Under the pieces are notes generated by a model. The model saw only the letters and a list, made by a program, of their open reading frames with translations, was not told the origin of the DNA and made no database searches. DNA of 64,000 nt, taken from contig DATILD010000032.1 of assembly GCA_035476815.1 (NCBI GenBank), forward strand, positions 39,226 through 103,225. Reading direction: 5' to 3'. Below are positions 18,925 to 28,443 of this stretch, piece by piece (within the stretch, counting starts at the first letter, position 1; the number at the start of each line of letters is the position of its first letter). Both the position numbers and the translations under genes were made by a program. Source of the DNA: Methylibium sp035476815. GTDB taxonomy: Bacteria > Pseudomonadota > Gammaproteobacteria > Burkholderiales > Burkholderiaceae_C.

Positions 18925-19469
18925 CGAGTACCGATCTGATTCGACGGGCGGCGCTGGCGGTGACCGTCGTCGCCGTCACGTCGCTCGCCGGTTGCGGCGC
19001 CGAGCAGGAAGAGCTGCAGTCCTGGATGGACCAGCAGCGCCGCGAGGTCAAGCCCAACGTGCCGCCGCTGCTGCCACCCAAGCGCTTCGACCCGCAGCCC
19101 TACGAGCAGGCCGAGGCCGTGGAGCCCTTCAGCAACCAGAAGCTGGCGGTCGCGCTCAAGCAGGAGGCGCGGCAGCCGAACTCGCTGTTCGCCAGCGAGA
19201 TGAACCGGCGCAAGGAGCCTCTGGAGGCCTATCCGCTGGACTCGATGAGCATGGTCGGCAGCGTGTCGCGGGCCGGGCGCCCGCTGGCGCTGCTGAAGGT
19301 GGACAACCTCTTGTACCAGGTCGGTGTCGGCGACTACCTCGGCCAGAACTACGGCAAGGTCATGAAGATCTCGGAGACCGAGGTGACGCTGCGGGAGGTG
19401 GTCCAGGACGCTGCCGGCGAATGGATCGAACGGCCTGCCGCCCTCCAGCTGCAGGAGAAGAGCAAATGA
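18921..19469 (+). CDS. pilP: type IV pilus assembly lipoprotein PilP
   Basis: 182-residue lipoprotein; lipobox SLAGC (Cys near residue 25), followed by the conserved EELQSWMDQQRREVKP segment that contacts PilNO and a C-terminal HR-like beta domain (DNLLYQVGVGDYLGQNYGKV) that contacts PilQ. Its stop overlaps the pilQ start (ATGA). Confidence 0.95.
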   Translation: MTSTDLIRRAALAVTVVAVTSLAGCGAEQEELQSWMDQQRREVKPNVPPLLPPKRFDPQPYEQAEAVEPFSNQKLAVALKQEARQPNSLFASEMNRRKEPLEAYPLDSMSMVGSVSRAGRPLALLKVDNLLYQVGVGDYLGQNYGKVMKISETEVTLREVVQDAAGEWIERPAALQLQEKSK

Positions 19470-21694
19470 ACACGAGCACCCGGGGGATCATGAGCACCAC
19501 CCATTGGCGAGCGGGCGCTGCGGCGCTCGCGCTGTTGTTCGGCTCCGTGCCGGCGTGGGCCCAGGCCCTGATCCAGTCGATCAATGCGTCGCAGCAAGGG
19601 GCCGCCGACGTCGTGCGCGTCGAGCTCAGCGAGGCGCTCGCGGCGGTGCCGAACGGCTTCACGGTGCAGACCCCGCCGCGGATCGCGATCGACCTGCCGG
19701 GCGTCGGCAGTGCGCTCGGGCGCAACAGCGTCGAGGTCAACCAGGGCAATCTGCGCAGCGTGAACGTCGCGCAGGGCGGTGACCGGACCCGTCTCGTCCT
19801 CAGCCTGAAGCAACCGGGCACCTACAGCGCCCGCCTCGAGGGCAAGGTGCTGGTGCTGACGCTGCAGACCGGTGCGGTCGCGGCAGCGCCGGCGGCGGCC
19901 CCGTCCGTGGCGCAGACCCCCGCGGCGCCGGTGCGCTTCGCCGAGAGCCTCAACGCGGCGCCCCAGGTGCTGCGCGGCATCGACTTCCGCCGCGGCCCGG
20001 ACGGCGCCGGCCGCGTGGTCGTCGACCTGCCGAGCAACCAGGTCGGCGTCGACATCAAGCAGCAGGGCCAGAACCTGGTGGTCGAGTTCCTCAAGACCAA
20101 CCTGCCCGAGAACCTGCGCCGCCGTCTCGACGTGACCGACTTCGGCACGCCGGTGCGCACCGTGTCCAGCCTGCAGAGCGGCGACCGCGTGCGCATGGTG
20201 GTCGAGCCCACCGGCGTGTGGGAGCACAGCGCCTACCAGACCGATACGCAGTTCGTGCTCGAGGTGCGGCCGCAGAAGGTCGACCCGAACAAGCTGACCC
20301 AGGGTCCGGGCTATGCCGGCGAGAAGCTGTCGCTGAACTTCCAGAGCATCGAAGTGCGTGCGCTGCTGCAGGTGATTGCCGACTTCACGAACTTCAACGT
20401 CGTCACCAGCGACACCGTGACGGGCAACGTGACCCTGCGGCTGAAGGACGTACCGTGGGATCAGGCGCTCGACATCATCCTGCAGGCCAAGGGCCTGGGG
20501 GTGCGCAAGACCGGCAACGTGCTGTGGATCGCGCCGAAGGACGAGATCGCGACCAAGGAGAAGCTCGAGCTCGAGTCGAAGCAGCAGATTGCGTCGCTCG
20601 AGCCGGTGCGGACCCAAGCCTTCCAGCTGAATTACACGAAGGCGGAAGAAGTCGCGAAGGGCCTGAATGGGCAACTGGGCGGGCAGAGCGGCGGCGGCGG
20701 TGGTGGCAGCAGCACGCAAGGCAGCGGCAACACGAACAACCGCATCCTTTCGCCGCGCGGCAGCATCGTCTACGAGACACGCACCAACCAGCTGTTCGTC
20801 AGCGACATCCCTTCGAAGCTGGAGGAGATCGCCGGCATCATCGCGCGCATCGACATCCCGGTGCGCCAGGTGATGATCGAGGCGCGGATCGTCGAAGCGG
20901 CGGACTCGTTCGGTCGTGAGCTCGGTGTGCGACTGGGGGCGTCCGAGCGCTCGGGCGGCCCGGGCTCTGGTTGGGGGGTCGGCGGTTCGGGCCGGGTCAG
21001 CATCGGAGGCAACTACCTGAGCGGCAGTACCGGAACGGGTCAAGCGCTGCCGATCAACTACCAAGGCGTCCAGATCGGTGAACGGTCGACGAACGGCTAC
21101 TTCGTGAACCTGCCGTCGCTCGGTATCAACGACCGTGACCCGGCCACGTTCGCGATCTCGTTGTTCAATTCGAGCCTCAACCGCTTCCTGAACCTCGAGC
21201 TGTCGGCGCTCGAGGCCGACGGCAAGGGCAAGGTCGTCTCCAGCCCGCGCGTCATCACCGCGGACCAGGTCAAGGCGATCATCGAGCAGGGTACCGAGAT
21301 CCCGTTCCAGACCGCTACCTCGAGCGGCGCGACGGCGATCCAGTTCCGCAAGGCGACGCTGAAGCTCGAGGTGACGCCGCAGATCACGCCCGAGGGCAAC
21401 ATCATTCTGAACGTCGACGTCGCGAAGGACAGCCTGGGCGGCGCGACGGCGGCCGGTCTGTTGATCAACACCAAGCGCGTCCAGACGCAAGTCCTGATCG
21501 ACAATGGCGGCACGGTCGTCATCGGCGGCATCTTCGAGCAGGAAGAGCGCGAGGACACGACCAAGGTGCCGGTACTCGGCGACATTCCCTACATGGGGGC
21601 GCTGTTCCGCACCAAGAGCCGCAGGCTCGACAAGACCGAGTTGCTGGTGTTCCTGACGCCGAAGGTCATCACTGACCGCGGTGCGGCACGCTGA
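19466..21694 (+). CDS. pilQ: type IV pilus secretin PilQ
   Basis: 742-residue outer-membrane secretin through which the pilus is extruded. In order: signal peptide ending PAWAQA, two AMIN domains (about residues 35-270) for peptidoglycan binding, an STN/N0 domain (LSLNFQSIEVRALLQVIADF, about residue 290), a NolW/N1 domain split by a Gly/Ser-rich linker (about residues 405-425), then the secretin domain with VGIGGIFEQEE-like VVIGGIFEQEERED and VPVLGDIPYMGALF. The ATG overlaps pilP by 4 bases; a longer upstream frame is antiphase to pilP and is not used. Confidence 0.96.
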   Translation: MNTSTRGIMSTTHWRAGAAALALLFGSVPAWAQALIQSINASQQGAADVVRVELSEALAAVPNGFTVQTPPRIAIDLPGVGSALGRNSVEVNQGNLRSVNVAQGGDRTRLVLSLKQPGTYSARLEGKVLVLTLQTGAVAAAPAAAPSVAQTPAAPVRFAESLNAAPQVLRGIDFRRGPDGAGRVVVDLPSNQVGVDIKQQGQNLVVEFLKTNLPENLRRRLDVTDFGTPVRTVSSLQSGDRVRMVVEPTGVWEHSAYQTDTQFVLEVRPQKVDPNKLTQGPGYAGEKLSLNFQSIEVRALLQVIADFTNFNVVTSDTVTGNVTLRLKDVPWDQALDIILQAKGLGVRKTGNVLWIAPKDEIATKEKLELESKQQIASLEPVRTQAFQLNYTKAEEVAKGLNGQLGGQSGGGGGGSSTQGSGNTNNRILSPRGSIVYETRTNQLFVSDIPSKLEEIAGIIARIDIPVRQVMIEARIVEAADSFGRELGVRLGASERSGGPGSGWGVGGSGRVSIGGNYLSGSTGTGQALPINYQGVQIGERSTNGYFVNLPSLGINDRDPATFAISLFNSSLNRFLNLELSALEADGKGKVVSSPRVITADQVKAIIEQGTEIPFQTATSSGATAIQFRKATLKLEVTPQITPEGNIILNVDVAKDSLGGATAAGLLINTKRVQTQVLIDNGGTVVIGGIFEQEEREDTTKVPVLGDIPYMGALFRTKSRRLDKTELLVFLTPKVITDRGAAR

Positions 21695-21731
21695 CACTGA
21701 TACCTCAAGACATCGATACAGGGGCGGAGTA

Positions 21732-23375
21732 ATGATCAACGGTTGGCTGGGTCGGATAGTTGCGCTGGCCGCTGCGGGGCTCGTGGCGGCATGTGGTGGC
21801 GGAAGCTCCGGCGGAGATGACCCGGGCGGCGGGGCGGTGACGGTGTCTCGGTTGAGTCTGGCACTGGACAAGACCCAGGTGACCAACTCCGGCATCGAAG
21901 CCGTCGTCGCCACGGCGACGGCGACGAACGCAAGCAATCAGGTTGTTCAAGGCGCTGCGGTCACGCTGAGTGTCGACAATAGCGGTGCCACGATCGCCGT
22001 GGGTGGAGCGACCACCGATGCAGCGGGGGAACTCGACGGAACCGTGCGTATCGGCCCCAATCACGCCAACCGCACGATCACGGTCACCGCAACGGCTGCG
22101 GGGGTGGCGCCAGTCACCGCGACCTTCGAGGTGACCGGTTCGAACCTGGTCGGCACGCCTGTGCCGGCGGTCCTGTCGAGCGGCGCCGGAGGCGTCGTGA
22201 GGTATCGCCTCGTCGACGCGACTTCGAACCCGATGGCGGGGTATGCCATCACCGTCGACGGACCCACTGCGGCTTCGGGAACGACCAACGCCAACGGCGA
22301 ATTCGATTACAGCTACACCGCGCCGACGGCGGCGGGCACTCTGACCATCACTGCGTCTGCAGCGGGTGATGACGAATCGGTCGACGTGACGGTGCAGTCT
22401 GCGGGCAGCGGCTCGATTCCGGACGCGGTGGGACCGGTTGCTTCGCCGTCTTTGTCGGCTAATCCCGACGTCGTTGCCGTCAGCACGGGCACGACCAGCG
22501 GTCAGGCGCAATTGCGGGCCTTATTCCTCGGCAGCAACAACCAACCAATCAGGAACGTGCGTGTCCGCTTCGACCTGAACGGCGACCTGAATTCCGTTGG
22601 GGGAACGATCGGCACGGGCACTAGCTTGGTCTACAGCAATGCCGAGGGCATCGCGCTCTCCACCTACACGGCTGGCGCCCGCAGCAGTCCGACCAATGGG
22701 GTGACGATTCGCGCCTGCTGGGCCCTGGTCGACTTCGCGGTCGGAACATGCCCGAATCCGACGCCGCTTACGACGACGCTGACGGTCGCCAGCGAACCGG
22801 TCTCGATCGCGATCGGTACCGACAATACGATCGGCGAAGGCGACAGCGGTCTGAGCTATGTCAAGAGGTACGTCATTCAGGTGGCTGATTCGTCCGGCGT
22901 TGCCAAGTCGGGTGTGCAGGTGACGGCCTCGATTGACCTCGAGCAGTTCATGAAGGGTCAGTTGACGCCGGGCGAGCCTTGGGTCAAGGTCTACGCAGGT
23001 GGTGGTGGTGCTACGGACAATGTCAGTCGGTGCCCGAACGAGGACACCAACCGCAACAACGCGCTGGACGCGGGCGAGGACGCTGACGGCGACGGACAGT
23101 TGGAGCCGCGCAAGGCCGACGTGGTGGTTTCCTACCCTGGCGGTAACACGACCAACACCGACGGTACCGTCATTGTCCAGATCAAGTACCCGAAGAACGT
23201 CGCTAGCTGGGTGAACTTCGACCTCAAGGTCTCTGCCGGCGTGTCGGCGTCCGAAGGTGTCGCGCACTGGCGGGGTACGCTGCCTTTCGCTGCCGCCGAT
23301 GTGGAGGATGTGACGGTGTCGCCGCCGTTCCAGTTCAGTCCGTATGGCCAGCAAGCCGGATGTACCGTTCACTGA
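21732..23375 (+). CDS. Ig-like domain lipoprotein between pilQ and aroK
   Basis: 547-residue predicted lipoprotein: signal MINGWLGRIVALAAAGLVAAC with lipobox VAAC, then a Gly/Ser/Asp-rich linker. The rest is a string of bacterial Ig-like (Big_1/invasin-type) modules, for example TNSGIEAVVATATATNASNQ and LTITASAAGDDESVDVTV. Near residues 435-460 is an acidic repeat (EDTNRNNALDAGEDADGDG) resembling a calcium-binding dockerin or EF-hand loop. I start at ATG 21732 (GGAG site). It begins 37 bases after pilQ and overlaps aroK by 32 bases, so it is read with the pil operon. Codon use is visibly less GC-biased than its neighbours. Its role is unknown; a surface or pilus-associated adhesin-like function is only an inference. 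Confidence 0.8.
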   Translation: MINGWLGRIVALAAAGLVAACGGGSSGGDDPGGGAVTVSRLSLALDKTQVTNSGIEAVVATATATNASNQVVQGAAVTLSVDNSGATIAVGGATTDAAGELDGTVRIGPNHANRTITVTATAAGVAPVTATFEVTGSNLVGTPVPAVLSSGAGGVVRYRLVDATSNPMAGYAITVDGPTAASGTTNANGEFDYSYTAPTAAGTLTITASAAGDDESVDVTVQSAGSGSIPDAVGPVASPSLSANPDVVAVSTGTTSGQAQLRALFLGSNNQPIRNVRVRFDLNGDLNSVGGTIGTGTSLVYSNAEGIALSTYTAGARSSPTNGVTIRACWALVDFAVGTCPNPTPLTTTLTVASEPVSIAIGTDNTIGEGDSGLSYVKRYVIQVADSSGVAKSGVQVTASIDLEQFMKGQLTPGEPWVKVYAGGGGATDNVSRCPNEDTNRNNALDAGEDADGDGQLEPRKADVVVSYPGGNTTNTDGTVIVQIKYPKNVASWVNFDLKVSAGVSASEGVAHWRGTLPFAAADVEDVTVSPPFQFSPYGQQAGCTVH

Positions 23376-23931
23376 TGTGACCGTCTCCCTTGTTGGTTTA
23401 CCGGGGGCTGGCAAGTCCTCGGTTGGCCGACATCTCGCCAAGCGCATCGGAGTCGGCTTCGCCGATTCCGACGCCGTGATCGAAGAGCGGATCGGTGAGC
23501 CGATCCGCTCTTTCTTCGAGCGCGAGGGCGAGGCGCGCTTCCGCGACATCGAGCAGCAGGTGATCGCCGAGCTGTGTGCCGGTGCGCAGGGCGTGCTGGC
23601 CACCGGCGGCGGCGCGGTGCTGCGCGCCGCCAACCGCGAGGCGCTGCGGCAGAACGGCACCGTCGTCTACCTGCGCGCCAACCCGGACGAATTGCACCGC
23701 CGGCTACGGCACGACACCCAGCGCCCCTTGCTCCAGGGCGTCGATGCGCGCGCCAAGCTGCGCGAGCTGTACGCCCAGCGCGACCCGCTCTACCGCGAGA
23801 CCGCGCATTTCGTGATCGAGACCGGCCGCCCGTCGCTGCCGACCTTGGTCGGCATGATCCTGATGCAGCTCGAGCTGGCCGGCGTCGTCGACCCGGCGCG
23901 GGTGCCTTCGGTCGTCATACCGTCGCGCTGA
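23344..23931 (+). CDS. aroK: shikimate kinase
   Basis: 195-residue P-loop kinase that phosphorylates shikimate in aromatic amino-acid synthesis. P-loop GLPGAGKSSVG, shikimate-binding DSDAVIEERIG and FFEREGEARFR, Walker-B-like GVLATGGGAV, and a lid region with RPLLQG. ATG 23344 overlaps the upstream Ig-like gene by 32 bases; a GTG at 23377, one base after that gene's stop, is an alternative start giving a shorter N-terminus. The order pilQ-aroK-aroB-dgt is conserved in Betaproteobacteria apart from the inserted gene. Confidence 0.94.
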   Translation: MASKPDVPFTDVTVSLVGLPGAGKSSVGRHLAKRIGVGFADSDAVIEERIGEPIRSFFEREGEARFRDIEQQVIAELCAGAQGVLATGGGAVLRAANREALRQNGTVVYLRANPDELHRRLRHDTQRPLLQGVDARAKLRELYAQRDPLYRETAHFVIETGRPSLPTLVGMILMQLELAGVVDPARVPSVVIPSR

Positions 23932-23956
23932 GACCGCCTCGTACACTCTGGGCACC

Positions 23957-25057
23957 ATGAGTGCCCGCCTCTTCGCTGCCGAGTCCGTGTCGATCGACCT
24001 CGGCGAGCGCAGCTATCCGATCCACATCGGCCCCGGCCTGATCGCCGACCCGGCGGCGTTTGCCGCAGCACCCTCGTCCGCGCTCGCGGTGATCGTCAGC
24101 AACACGACCGTTGCCCCGCTCTACGCCGACGCGTTGGAGCGGACGCTGCGAGGACGCCACCGCCGCGTCGAGCGGGTCGTGCTGCCGGACGGCGAGGCGC
24201 ACAAGGACTGGACCACGCTGAACCTGATCTTCGACGCGCTGCTGTCGATGGGCGCGGACCGCAAGACCGTGCTCTACGCACTGGGCGGCGGGGTGGTCGG
24301 TGACATGACCGGCTTCGCGGCGGCCGCCTACATGCGCGGCGTGCCCTTCGTGCAGGTGCCGACCACGCTGCTGGCGCAGGTCGATTCCTCGGTCGGCGGC
24401 AAGACCGGCATCAACCACCCGCTCGGCAAGAACATGATCGGCGCCTTCTACCAGCCGGCGGTCGTGGTGGCGGACCTGGACGTGCTGGCGACGCTGCCGC
24501 CGCGCGAGTTGCGCGCCGGCCTGGCCGAGATCATCAAGTACGGCCCGATCGCCGACGCTGCCTTTCTCGACTGGATCGAGGCGCATCTCGACGCGCTGCT
24601 GGCCCGTGATCCGGCTGCGCTGGCGCAGGCCGTCAAGCGTTCCTGCGAGATCAAGGCCCAGGTCGTCGGCAGCGACGAGCGCGAGGCGGGCCTGCGCGCC
24701 ATCCTCAACTTCGGCCACACCTTCGGCCACGCGATCGAGGCCGGGCTCGGCTATGGCGAATGGCTGCACGGCGAGGCGGTCGGCTGCGGGATGGTGATGG
24801 CGGCCGCGCTGTCGGCACGCCTCGGTTTGCTGCCGGCGGCCGACGCCGAGCGGATTGGCCGGCTGGTGGCGCGCGCCGGCCTGCCGGTGCGCGGGCCGGC
24901 CTTCGGCGCGGCCCGCTGGCTGGCGCTGATGCGGCTCGACAAGAAGGCCGAGGACGGCGAGATCCGCTTCGTGCTGCTCGATCGCATCGGCCACGCGCTG
25001 ATGCGCAGCGCGCCCGACGAGCTCGTGCGCGAGGTCATCGACGCGCACTGCGCCTAG
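23957..25057 (+). CDS. aroB: 3-dehydroquinate synthase
   Basis: 366-residue NAD- and metal-dependent enzyme that forms 3-dehydroquinate from DAHP, the second step of the shikimate pathway. The nucleotide-binding segment ALGGGVVGDMTGFAAA, the loop PTTLLAQVDSSVGGKTG, and the metal-ligand histidines in NFGHTFGHAIE and LHGEAVGCGM are present. It starts 25 bases after aroK and is followed by dgt after 17 bases. Confidence 0.96.
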   Translation: MSARLFAAESVSIDLGERSYPIHIGPGLIADPAAFAAAPSSALAVIVSNTTVAPLYADALERTLRGRHRRVERVVLPDGEAHKDWTTLNLIFDALLSMGADRKTVLYALGGGVVGDMTGFAAAAYMRGVPFVQVPTTLLAQVDSSVGGKTGINHPLGKNMIGAFYQPAVVVADLDVLATLPPRELRAGLAEIIKYGPIADAAFLDWIEAHLDALLARDPAALAQAVKRSCEIKAQVVGSDEREAGLRAILNFGHTFGHAIEAGLGYGEWLHGEAVGCGMVMAAALSARLGLLPAADAERIGRLVARAGLPVRGPAFGAARWLALMRLDKKAEDGEIRFVLLDRIGHALMRSAPDELVREVIDAHCA

Positions 25058-25074
25058 GCGCCCGCGCCCGGGCC

Positions 25075-26223
25075 ATGGCCCTCGAGCACTACGCCAGCGA
25101 TCCGCGCGCCAGCCGCGGACGCCGCCATGCCGAACCGGCCGCACCCACGCGCGACGAGTTCCAGCGCGACCGCGACCGCATCGTCCACTGCACCGCCTTC
25201 CGGCGCCTGGTCTACAAGACCCAGGTCTTCCTCAACCACGAGGGTGATCTGTTTCGCACCCGGCTGACCCACTCGCTCGAAGTCGCGCAGCTCGCGCGGT
25301 CGATCGCGCGGGCGCTCGGCCTCAACGAAGACCTGACCGAGGCGATCGCGCTTGCCCACGATCTCGGCCACACGCCCTTCGGGCATGCAGGGCAGGAAGC
25401 GCTCAACAGCTGCCTGCGCGAGGCGGTGCCGGCCTGCGGCGGCTTCGAGCACAACCTGCAGTCGCTGCGCGTGGTCGACCGCCTGGAGGAGCGCTACGCC
25501 GCGTTCGACGGGCTCAACCTCAGCTTCGAGACGCGCGAAGGCATCCTCAAGCACTGCTCGCGCCGTCATGCCGAGGCGCTGGAACGCGCCGAGCCGCGCG
25601 GCATCGCGCACCGCTTCCTGCACGGCGGGCAACCCGGCCTGGAGGCCCAGCTCTGCAACCTGGCCGACGAGATTGCCTACAACGCGCACGACATCGACGA
25701 CGGCGTGCGCTCCGGCCTGCTCGAGATCGAGCAGCTGCGCGAGCTGCCGCTGGTGGCCCGCCACCTCGACGAGGCCGACCGCGCCCACCCAGGCCTCGCC
25801 GGTCGGCGCCGGCTGTTCGAGACGCTGCGGCGGCTGCTCTCGGCCCAGGTCTACGACGTGATCGATGCCAGCCGCGCCGCGTTGCGCGAGCACTGCCCGG
25901 CCGATGCCGACGCGGTGCGGGCCGGCCCGCCGCTGATCCGCTTCAGCGCCGCGATGCGGGCCGAGAGCACCGAGCTCAAGCGCTTCCTGTTTGCCCGCCT
26001 CTACCGCCATCCCCAGGTGATGGAGAGCACGCGGCGGGCGCAGCGGGTCGTGCGCGAGCTGTTCCAGGCCTACCACCAGGGGGCGGCAGAGCTGCCGCCG
26101 GCGCGCAGCGATCTGTCGCGACACCGGGTCGCCGCCGACCATGTGGCGGGGATGACCGACCGCTATGCCTTGCGCGAACACCGCCGGCTGACCGGCGAGT
26201 CCGTTTTCGAGGCAATGCCCTAA
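25075..26223 (+). CDS. dgt: deoxyguanosinetriphosphate triphosphohydrolase-like HD protein
   Basis: 382-residue HD-domain dNTPase that cleaves dNTPs to deoxynucleosides and tripolyphosphate. HD-motif residues: the first His in RLTHSLEVAQLARSIA, the HD pair in LAHDLGHTPFGHAGQ, and Asp in LADEIAYNAHDIDDG. ATG 25075 begins MALEHYASDPRASRGRR, the family N-terminus of the short dGTPase-like class. A long antiphase frame through aroB is not coding. Last gene of the aroKB-dgt group. Confidence 0.94.
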   Translation: MALEHYASDPRASRGRRHAEPAAPTRDEFQRDRDRIVHCTAFRRLVYKTQVFLNHEGDLFRTRLTHSLEVAQLARSIARALGLNEDLTEAIALAHDLGHTPFGHAGQEALNSCLREAVPACGGFEHNLQSLRVVDRLEERYAAFDGLNLSFETREGILKHCSRRHAEALERAEPRGIAHRFLHGGQPGLEAQLCNLADEIAYNAHDIDDGVRSGLLEIEQLRELPLVARHLDEADRAHPGLAGRRRLFETLRRLLSAQVYDVIDASRAALREHCPADADAVRAGPPLIRFSAAMRAESTELKRFLFARLYRHPQVMESTRRAQRVVRELFQAYHQGAAELPPARSDLSRHRVAADHVAGMTDRYALREHRRLTGESVFEAMP

Positions 26224-26226
26224 AGA

Positions 26227-26250
26227 GGCGGTTTCCGTAAGCAAACCGCC
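26227..26250. terminator. hairpin after dgt
   Basis: Perfect 8-base inverted repeat GGCGGTTT / AAACCGCC with an 8-base loop, starting 3 bases after the dgt stop. There is no T run on the plus strand, so it is either a weak terminator or an mRNA-stabilising hairpin. Confidence 0.4.
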
Positions 26251-26381
26251 ACAACCGGGTATTGCCCCGGTGTCCCGCGCCAGGGCCCGTCGATAGCATC
26301 CCGGCGAACACGACGCGGGGCAAGGAGCTTGGCCTGCCGTCGACCGGCTGCCCGAGCGGCCCGAACGACAGGAGACCGACC

Positions 26382-27617
26382 ATGAAGATGACGCCCCTCG
26401 CAGTTGCCGTGGCCCTGGCGGCGGCTGGTGCCGCGCAGGCCCAGAGCTCTGTCACGCTCTACGGCATTGCCGACGCCGGCATCAGCCACATCAGAGGCCT
26501 GAACAGCGCCAAGACGCAACTCGTCAGCGGCATCATGGAAGGCTCGCGCTTCGGCTTCCGCGGCAACGAGGACCTCGGCGGCGGGTACCGGACCATCTTC
26601 ACGCTCGAGAACCGGCTCGAGCTCGACACCGGCGCATTGGGCAACCGCCCCGCGTCGGGCAGCCAGTTGCCGGCGCGCTTCTCTTCCGCCACCGCGCTGG
26701 GCCTGCCCGCACCGCTGCAGCCCGCGGTCACGCAGGTCGCGGCGGGGATCGGCGCCCAGCTCGGCGTCAACCACATCGCCAACAACCTGTTCGACCGGCA
26801 GGCGTGGGTCGGCCTCGTGACACCGGTCGGGGCGGTGCTGATGGGGCGCCAGTACACGCCCGCCTACGAGGTGTCGGCAACCTTCGACACCCTGTACACG
26901 GCGTCGAGCCTGGCGTTCGGCCAGATCGCGGCCATCCCGCCGTCGGTCGACATCCGCGTGAGCAACAGCGTGGCCTACCGGATCCAGACCGGCCCGTGGA
27001 GCGCCGCCGCGATGTACGGCCTTGGGGAAGGGTCGGCGACGACCGGCCGGCTGATCGGGATCAACGCGATCTACAAGGTCGACGCGTTCTCGCTCGGCAT
27101 CGCCTACCAGGAGCGCGACAACGAGAACGGCCAGAAGTCGCTCACGAATTTCATCGTCGGCGGCTCGGCAGCGCTCGGTCCCGGCAAGCTGAGCATCGAG
27201 TACGTCCGCGCCAAGGACGACAACCCGAGCGGGCTCACGCCGGTCATCGCGCAACTCACCCCGGCGATCGGCCCGGTGTTCGCCGCCAGCGTCGTCAACG
27301 CCTTCCGCGCCGCGCTGCGGCAGGACGCCAACGCCTTCCACATCGGCTACCGCTACGAGACCGGGCCTCATGCCGTGTCCGTCGTCTACAACCGCTTCGA
27401 CGACCGCAACGACCTGGATGCCGACGTGCAGTCCTACGGCGCCGTCTACTCGTATGCGTTCTCGAAGCGCACCGACGTGAGCGTGGTGCTCGCCAAGTTC
27501 AACAACTCCGAGACCGCCCAGGCCGCGGGTGGCGGCCAGGGCTATCTCGGCGGGGTGACCAGCTCGCCGGGCCGCGACTTCGAGAACGTCGCGGTCGGCA
27601 TCCGCCACCGCTTCTGA
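26382..27617 (+). CDS. outer-membrane porin, second copy of the family
   Basis: 411-residue porin of the same family as the one at 3366-4406 but longer. Signal peptide MKMTPLAVAVALAAAGAAQA, mature start QSSVTLYGIADAGISHI, motifs GSRFGFRGNEDLGGG and FDRQAWVGLVTPVG, and the outer-membrane C-terminus VGIRHRF ending in Phe. The extra length comes from a loop insertion at about residues 85-125 (GNRPASGSQLPARFSS onward), which could restrict the pore. AGGAGA lies about 9 bases before the ATG. It stands alone, 158 bases after dgt. Confidence 0.94.
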   Translation: MKMTPLAVAVALAAAGAAQAQSSVTLYGIADAGISHIRGLNSAKTQLVSGIMEGSRFGFRGNEDLGGGYRTIFTLENRLELDTGALGNRPASGSQLPARFSSATALGLPAPLQPAVTQVAAGIGAQLGVNHIANNLFDRQAWVGLVTPVGAVLMGRQYTPAYEVSATFDTLYTASSLAFGQIAAIPPSVDIRVSNSVAYRIQTGPWSAAAMYGLGEGSATTGRLIGINAIYKVDAFSLGIAYQERDNENGQKSLTNFIVGGSAALGPGKLSIEYVRAKDDNPSGLTPVIAQLTPAIGPVFAASVVNAFRAALRQDANAFHIGYRYETGPHAVSVVYNRFDDRNDLDADVQSYGAVYSYAFSKRTDVSVVLAKFNNSETAQAAGGGQGYLGGVTSSPGRDFENVAVGIRHRF

Positions 27618-27759
27618 CGGCGCCCGGCCGCGCTGCCCTGCGTCGTCGGTCCGGCCGGCGCGCTGCTCACCCGGACGCTGCGCCGCCAGGCACCTTGGGA
27701 CCGGGCGGCGCGACAGCGGCGTCGAATCGCCTTCGGTGCACTTCGGTGTCCAATCCGGC

Positions 27760-28443
27760 ATGGCCCGTCTCCCTCGGCTGATCGTTGCCGGACTGCCCCA
27801 TCTCGTCCGGCAGAGCGTTCAGCATGGCCAGACGATGGTGGCGGACGACACCGACCGACGCGCCTTTCTCGCGCTGCTCCGCGAGGTGGCGGTGCAGGCG
27901 GACGTCGCGATCCATGCCTACAGCGTGCTGGACGCTCGCTTCGACCTTGTGCTGACGCCGGCCGACGCCACCGGCCTGAGCCGCTTCATGCAGGCGCTGT
28001 CGCGCCGCCATGCGGCCGCCTTCAACGCCCGGCATGCGCGGCGGGGCGGCCTGTGGGAGGGGCGCTTCCGGTCCGTGGTCGTGGACCCAGAGCTGTGGCT
28101 GCTGCGCTGCATGGTGTATGTCGATGGCCTGGCGGCATCGGCCGAGCGCGATCGGCGCTGGACGAGCCTGCCGGCCCATGTCGGCGAGTGCAGCGACCGA
28201 CTGCTCAACCCGCCGGAGACGTATTGGCATCTTGGCAACACACCCTTCGAGCGTGAGGCTGCATATGGTCTTCTGGTGGAGCGTGCACTCACGTTCGTAC
28301 AAGCAGAAGCGATCGAGGCGGCGTTGCGCGGGGGGTGGCCGCTCGGTTCGCCGGCGTTCATCGAAGGTCTGACCACCGACGGGGGCCGTCCCCTTCAGCC
28401 GCGACCGCGCGGGCGACCGCGCCGGGGAGCGACGATCTATTGA
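27760..28443 (+). CDS. REP-associated transposase (RAYT/IS200-like) relative lacking catalytic residues
   Basis: 227-residue protein that aligns over its length with REP-associated Y1 transposases (MARLPRLIVAGLPHLV, AIHAY, GLSRFMQAL, GGLWEGRFRS). The key residues are gone. Where the family has the metal-binding HxH after AYVLMPN, this protein has ARFD (Arg60, Asp62), and the usual catalytic Tyr of GRRYV is His84 (SRRHA). The RGN motif near the N-terminus is also altered (RQSVQHG). The reading frame is nonetheless intact, suggesting a domesticated DNA-binding protein rather than active transposase. It lies directly upstream of gltB. Identification of the family is from memory of its motifs. 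Confidence 0.75.
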   Translation: MARLPRLIVAGLPHLVRQSVQHGQTMVADDTDRRAFLALLREVAVQADVAIHAYSVLDARFDLVLTPADATGLSRFMQALSRRHAAAFNARHARRGGLWEGRFRSVVVDPELWLLRCMVYVDGLAASAERDRRWTSLPAHVGECSDRLLNPPETYWHLGNTPFEREAAYGLLVERALTFVQAEAIEAALRGGWPLGSPAFIEGLTTDGGRPLQPRPRGRPRRGATIY

